Shown here piece after piece: positions 61,071 to 64,000 of a stretch of 64,000 bases of DNA. How positions within the stretch are numbered: position 1 is the first letter of the stretch; the number at the start of each line of letters is the position of its first letter. Origin of the DNA: Lacrimispora amygdalina (GTDB lineage Bacteria > Bacillota > Clostridia > Lachnospirales > Lachnospiraceae); assembly GCF_003432035.1 (NCBI RefSeq), contig NZ_QOHO01000113.1, positions 1 to 64,000 on the forward strand. Direction: 5' to 3'. The notes beneath the pieces were generated by a model. That model had not been told where the DNA came from, made no database searches, and saw only the letters and a program-made list of their open reading frames with translations. The translations under genes and the position numbers were made by a program.

Positions 61071-62045
61071 TTAAACAGGCAGCTTTTCTATTCCGGATAT
61101 TCCCTGTGCTAATTGAAAGATAATAAAGATCAGCAGCCATATGGAAGTAAATGTCACGCCCAGTAACCCTCTGTCAATCTTTATCCCTTTCATTTTCTCT
61201 CTTATCTCCGTTTTATTCATCAGCATCAGAACCACTGTCCCTGCCAGGAACGCACCTTCTATCCCATAAAGTACAATAGACTGCATGGATTCACTCATGC
61301 CGGAAAGCAGACGGGTAAGTAATTCACCAAAAACAAAATTATTAATAATATGCAGCAAAACAGCCCATTTTATGGAATATTTCATAGCTGTATATCCAAG
61401 TACCAGTCCAACCAGTCCTGCAAAGATACTCTGAATCAGATTTCCGTGGAATAATCCGAAAATCACAGCAGACATCACGACCGCATAGCGCGCTCCGTAT
61501 TTTTCAAACCCTCTCATAACAAATCCGCGGAAAATAATTTCTTCTGAGACAGGACCAATAAATGAAGCGTACAATAACATAGATACAGTACTGCTGTTGC
61601 TGGATGCATCTTCAATCTCTCCCAGAATACTATAACCGAATTGGTTAAAACCAAGTTCCATGCCTCCGCCAATTAAACTGAATGCAGCCTGCGCGGACAT
61701 AAAAACAGTCAGCAGAATCAGGAATGAACGCCCCGTCATTTTATCTCCGGTATAAAAGATCCGTTTTAGGCAGTCACTTTTTCGAAAATAAACAAATAAA
61801 AAAACCAAACCCAGAAATACTGAGATGATACTGGAAGTTCCACTCTCTGAAGCCTTATCGAGAAACGTATCAACGTTAAAATCATCGTTGCGGGAATTCA
61901 TGATAATCCTGCGGGTAATATCAGCGATTATAGTAACAAACATGATCAGTTCATATATAAGCACACCGCGGACCAGTTTTCCTGTATTCTTTCTGATTTC
62001 TTTTTTGTTCCACTGTTTTACGTTTATTGGAATATCATAACTCAT
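61071..62045 (-). CDS. CPBP family intramembrane metalloprotease
   Basis: 324 residues with about eight helices. The protease motifs are complete: EExxxR in SEEIIFRGFVMRG, FxxxH in FGLFHGNL, and HIINNF. CPBP (Abi) proteases process prenylated or small peptides; in Lactobacillales they lie with bacteriocin genes. Here the gene is followed in sequence by an AgrC/AgrA-type system on the same strand, 82 bases away. Possible role in peptide maturation or immunity is inference. Confidence 0.85.
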   Translation of the reverse strand: MSYDIPINVKQWNKKEIRKNTGKLVRGVLIYELIMFVTIIADITRRIIMNSRNDDFNVDTFLDKASESGTSSIISVFLGLVFLFVYFRKSDCLKRIFYTGDKMTGRSFLILLTVFMSAQAAFSLIGGGMELGFNQFGYSILGEIEDASSNSSTVSMLLYASFIGPVSEEIIFRGFVMRGFEKYGARYAVVMSAVIFGLFHGNLIQSIFAGLVGLVLGYTAMKYSIKWAVLLHIINNFVFGELLTRLLSGMSESMQSIVLYGIEGAFLAGTVVLMLMNKTEIREKMKGIKIDRGLLGVTFTSIWLLIFIIFQLAQGISGIEKLPV

Positions 62046-62127
62046 TTCTTTTGTCTCCTTTGCCTGATTTCATCATTCATTATAGCTCCGGATCCTTTCC
62101 CCATGTAAATTTTGTTGCGAAATGTTT

Positions 62128-63453
62128 CTATCGTGTTGTATTGTGCACAAACAAAAGAATCTCCAGGACAAAATACTGCAGATCGCCCTCATTTTCCAGG
62201 CGATACTCCATGTGTCCCTTATATTTTTCCACAGCCATTCTTATATTTCCAAGTCCAAACCCATGATTGATACAATCCTCTTTTGTTGTAACAGATAATA
62301 ATGCTGGTCCTCTGCGCTTTACCGGATTACGGAACATAATCCATTGCATTTCTCCCTGTCTCTTAAACTGGATTTCCAACACCTTATCCGAGATCTGACT
62401 GTCCCTTAATGCCTCAATCCCATTGTCTGCAGCATTGGAAAAAATAGTGCAAAGATCAATGGGATCTACAGGCAGATACCCCAGTTTTCCATCTACTGAT
62501 ATGGATATCTGATCCTTCGCCGCGCTGGACAGCTTTTCATTTATGATAGCATCCACAATATCATTCCCGGTATAAAGCTCTTTGTCTATGTTCTGTATCT
62601 GTGTATTTAACTCCACCAGATAATTGGCGGTTTCCTCATACCTGCCCTGCAGGATCAGATTATGGAGGCAGCTGATATGGTTTTTCATGTCATGATACAC
62701 TCTTCTTGTTTCCCTCTGGGTTTCCTGATATGTTTTAAAATGCTCCAGCTGGACTTTTAAATAATGCGCATTTAAAACAGCCGCCTGCTGAAAATAAACT
62801 TTTCCATTTCCCTGTATCACCATTGCAATGATTGATGCTTCTAAAAAAGCAATGATGAAAATACCGGATCCTGCAAAGCACCTGGCGTAAAAGGATGTAA
62901 TTTTAAAATCATCCACACATACCAGAAGCATGGTAAAAATGAAAAGAAAAAAACCAGTCATGTTAATAAGAGTTCTTTCCCAGTTTGAAAGAGTTCTGTT
63001 CATAAGCATTTCATCAAGACGTTTTTTCACCTTCCAGAAAAACAAATAAAAACCAATCCAGAATATAACATCATAAATCCACATCCATGCAGTTGAGTGG
63101 TCAATTATGGAATTCATGGATTCAGAAAAAAGATATAGAAGAGAGACAGGAATAATTACAAAAGAAAATATCATACCTGCTATTGGTACTGCGATAAACA
63201 CACCCCTGATTTTTTTAGATTTTCTTGTAAGAAAAACCAGTGCACTAAAAAACGCAAAAGATAACCCAATCGAAGCCAGACCCTCTTTATCATAAAAGCA
63301 GAGTAAAATTTCAAATAAAATGAAGAGTACCAGATAGATACACCATGAACGCAAATGTAAAAAAAACCGTTCAAAATAAATATATTTACCGATTAATATC
63401 ATTAACAGTAATAGTTCTGTGCACCCCATTATCATATATACTTTTTCAAACAT
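62128..63453 (-). CDS. GHKL sensor histidine kinase, AgrC-like
   Basis: 441 residues: about six N-terminal helices (1-210), then the H-box RRVYHDMKNHISCLHNLI and an ATPase domain with IFSNAADNGIEALRD and GFGLGNIRMAVEKYKG. This is the AgrC/HPK10 arrangement for peptide or small-molecule sensing at the membrane. It starts 12 bases after the response regulator gene ends. No AgrB/AgrD peptide genes are visible in the window. Confidence 0.85.
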   Translation of the reverse strand: MFEKVYMIMGCTELLLLMILIGKYIYFERFFLHLRSWCIYLVLFILFEILLCFYDKEGLASIGLSFAFFSALVFLTRKSKKIRGVFIAVPIAGMIFSFVIIPVSLLYLFSESMNSIIDHSTAWMWIYDVIFWIGFYLFFWKVKKRLDEMLMNRTLSNWERTLINMTGFFLFIFTMLLVCVDDFKITSFYARCFAGSGIFIIAFLEASIIAMVIQGNGKVYFQQAAVLNAHYLKVQLEHFKTYQETQRETRRVYHDMKNHISCLHNLILQGRYEETANYLVELNTQIQNIDKELYTGNDIVDAIINEKLSSAAKDQISISVDGKLGYLPVDPIDLCTIFSNAADNGIEALRDSQISDKVLEIQFKRQGEMQWIMFRNPVKRRGPALLSVTTKEDCINHGFGLGNIRMAVEKYKGHMEYRLENEGDLQYFVLEILLFVHNTTR

Positions 63454-63465
63454 AACTCACCTGTC

Positions 63466-64000
63466 TTATCCTGATATCCGTAAATAATTTAATACCGATG
63501 CTTTTAATTCATCCCGTTTTCCTCTGCTGACGGGTATTTTATGGCTGTTTTTCATGGTAATTTTCCTGCCGTCAAAACAACTAACATACCCCAGATTGAC
63601 CAGATAGCTTCTGTGAGGTTTAAAAAATAAATTCTTTGGCATCTGCATTTCCATATCACTTAGTTTTTTACGGATCAGATACCTTGCCTGATCCGTAAAA
63701 ACATGTATATATACATTCTCACTTTGCACATACTGAATATCTGTCCAGCTGACCAGAATGGTATTTTCTCCGTCCTGAAGAGAGATTCTGCCGTTTTGCA
63801 TCCATAATCTGTTATAATCATTCAGTGCTTTTACCAGTTTCTCCATCTTCAGCGGCTTTCCCAGGAAGCGGAACGCATCCACTTCATATCCCTCCATGGC
63901 CAATTCCTGGTGACTGGTTAAAAAAATCACCGCAACAGACTGATTTATATCCCGGATCAGCCTGGAAGTCTCTATTCCATTAATCCCCGGCATTTCAATG
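63466..64000 (-). CDS. LytTR response regulator, AgrA-like (partial, cut by the right edge)
   Basis: The window holds about 178 C-terminal codons; the frame is open past position 64000. The visible receiver part has IEMPGINGIETSRLIRD, just after the expected phospho-Asp, and a Lys in FLGKPLKMEK. The LytTR domain contains DIQYVQSENVYIHVF and FFKPHRSYLVNLGYVSCFDG. It is the partner of the AgrC-like kinase immediately downstream. An ATG at 63993 is internal and not the start. Confidence 0.85.
   Translation of the reverse strand, partial: IEMPGINGIETSRLIRDINQSVAVIFLTSHQELAMEGYEVDAFRFLGKPLKMEKLVKALNDYNRLWMQNGRISLQDGENTILVSWTDIQYVQSENVYIHVFTDQARYLIRKKLSDMEMQMPKNLFFKPHRSYLVNLGYVSCFDGRKITMKNSHKIPVSRGKRDELKASVLNYLRISG

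Noticed and set aside
62046-62127. AgrD-like peptide gene between the CPBP protease and the kinase
   Set aside because: Only 82 bases, with no short frame carrying an RBS and a cyclic-peptide-type motif.
1-64000. CRISPR arrays, insertion sequences, prophage, rRNA or tRNA genes
   Set aside because: I saw no regularly spaced repeats, transposase or integrase signatures, or RNA gene folds in either strand.

Overview
The window reads as a chromosomal segment of an anaerobic, low-to-moderate-GC Firmicute, most likely a Lachnospiraceae/Clostridia member. This is inferred from the [FeFe]-hydrogenase maturase HydE, a MurNAc recycling operon, a Mo-dependent xanthine dehydrogenase, a PRD/BglG-type regulator, many LytTR/GHKL and MocR regulators, and AGGAGG-type ribosome binding sites. 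No rRNA, tRNA, insertion sequence, CRISPR array or phage module is visible. Most genes lie on the minus strand in short operons.

Left part (1-16.5 kb): an AT-rich, frameshifted secreted protein with a polymorphic toxin type 44-like domain; a PRD regulator; a duplicated-domain protein of unknown role; a YitT membrane protein; hydE; a GH105-type glycosidase; an aldo/keto reductase-ferredoxin plus phosphoesterase pair; an AraC/GyrI regulator; a diguanylate cyclase; a LytTR-DUF3021-methyltransferase operon; and a MocR regulator.

Middle part (16.5-34.9 kb): a two-gene xanthine dehydrogenase operon preceded by a good promoter and a purine-riboswitch-like aptamer with altered core bases and an overlapping terminator (predicted ON switch); a rubredoxin-like protein; an EamA exporter/B3-B4 pair with a divergent MocR; the complete murR-murQ-murP-mupG operon for N-acetylmuramic acid uptake and breakdown; and a sulfur-trafficking block. 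That block holds a split YeeE/YedE transporter with TusA between the halves, a thioredoxin reductase fused to a CxxC-less thioredoxin fold, a rhodanese, a divergent LysR, and a second TusA behind a QueG-like Fe-S protein and a DUF2087 regulator that appears to use an ATT start.

Right part (35-64 kb): aspartase with a divergent LysR; an AT-rich five-gene island (secreted 157-residue protein, ABC ATPase, permease, membrane-anchored rhodanese, small acidic protein), the best candidate for an undescribed system; a split YraQ-type permease with a fused ferredoxin and a cupin, controlled by a divergent Crp/Fnr protein whose palindrome sits near -41.5; a RidA/amino-acid permease/C-S lyase/redoxin operon with a divergent YheO/DauR-like regulator; gene debris; an SDR/VOC pair; a MarR-controlled heterodimeric ABC exporter; a lipoprotein; a PucR-type regulator divergent from an Fe-alcohol dehydrogenase/enoate reductase/MFS operon; a CPBP protease; and an AgrC/AgrA-like two-component pair cut by the right edge.

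Functional assignments come from motif recognition by eye; no database search was run.
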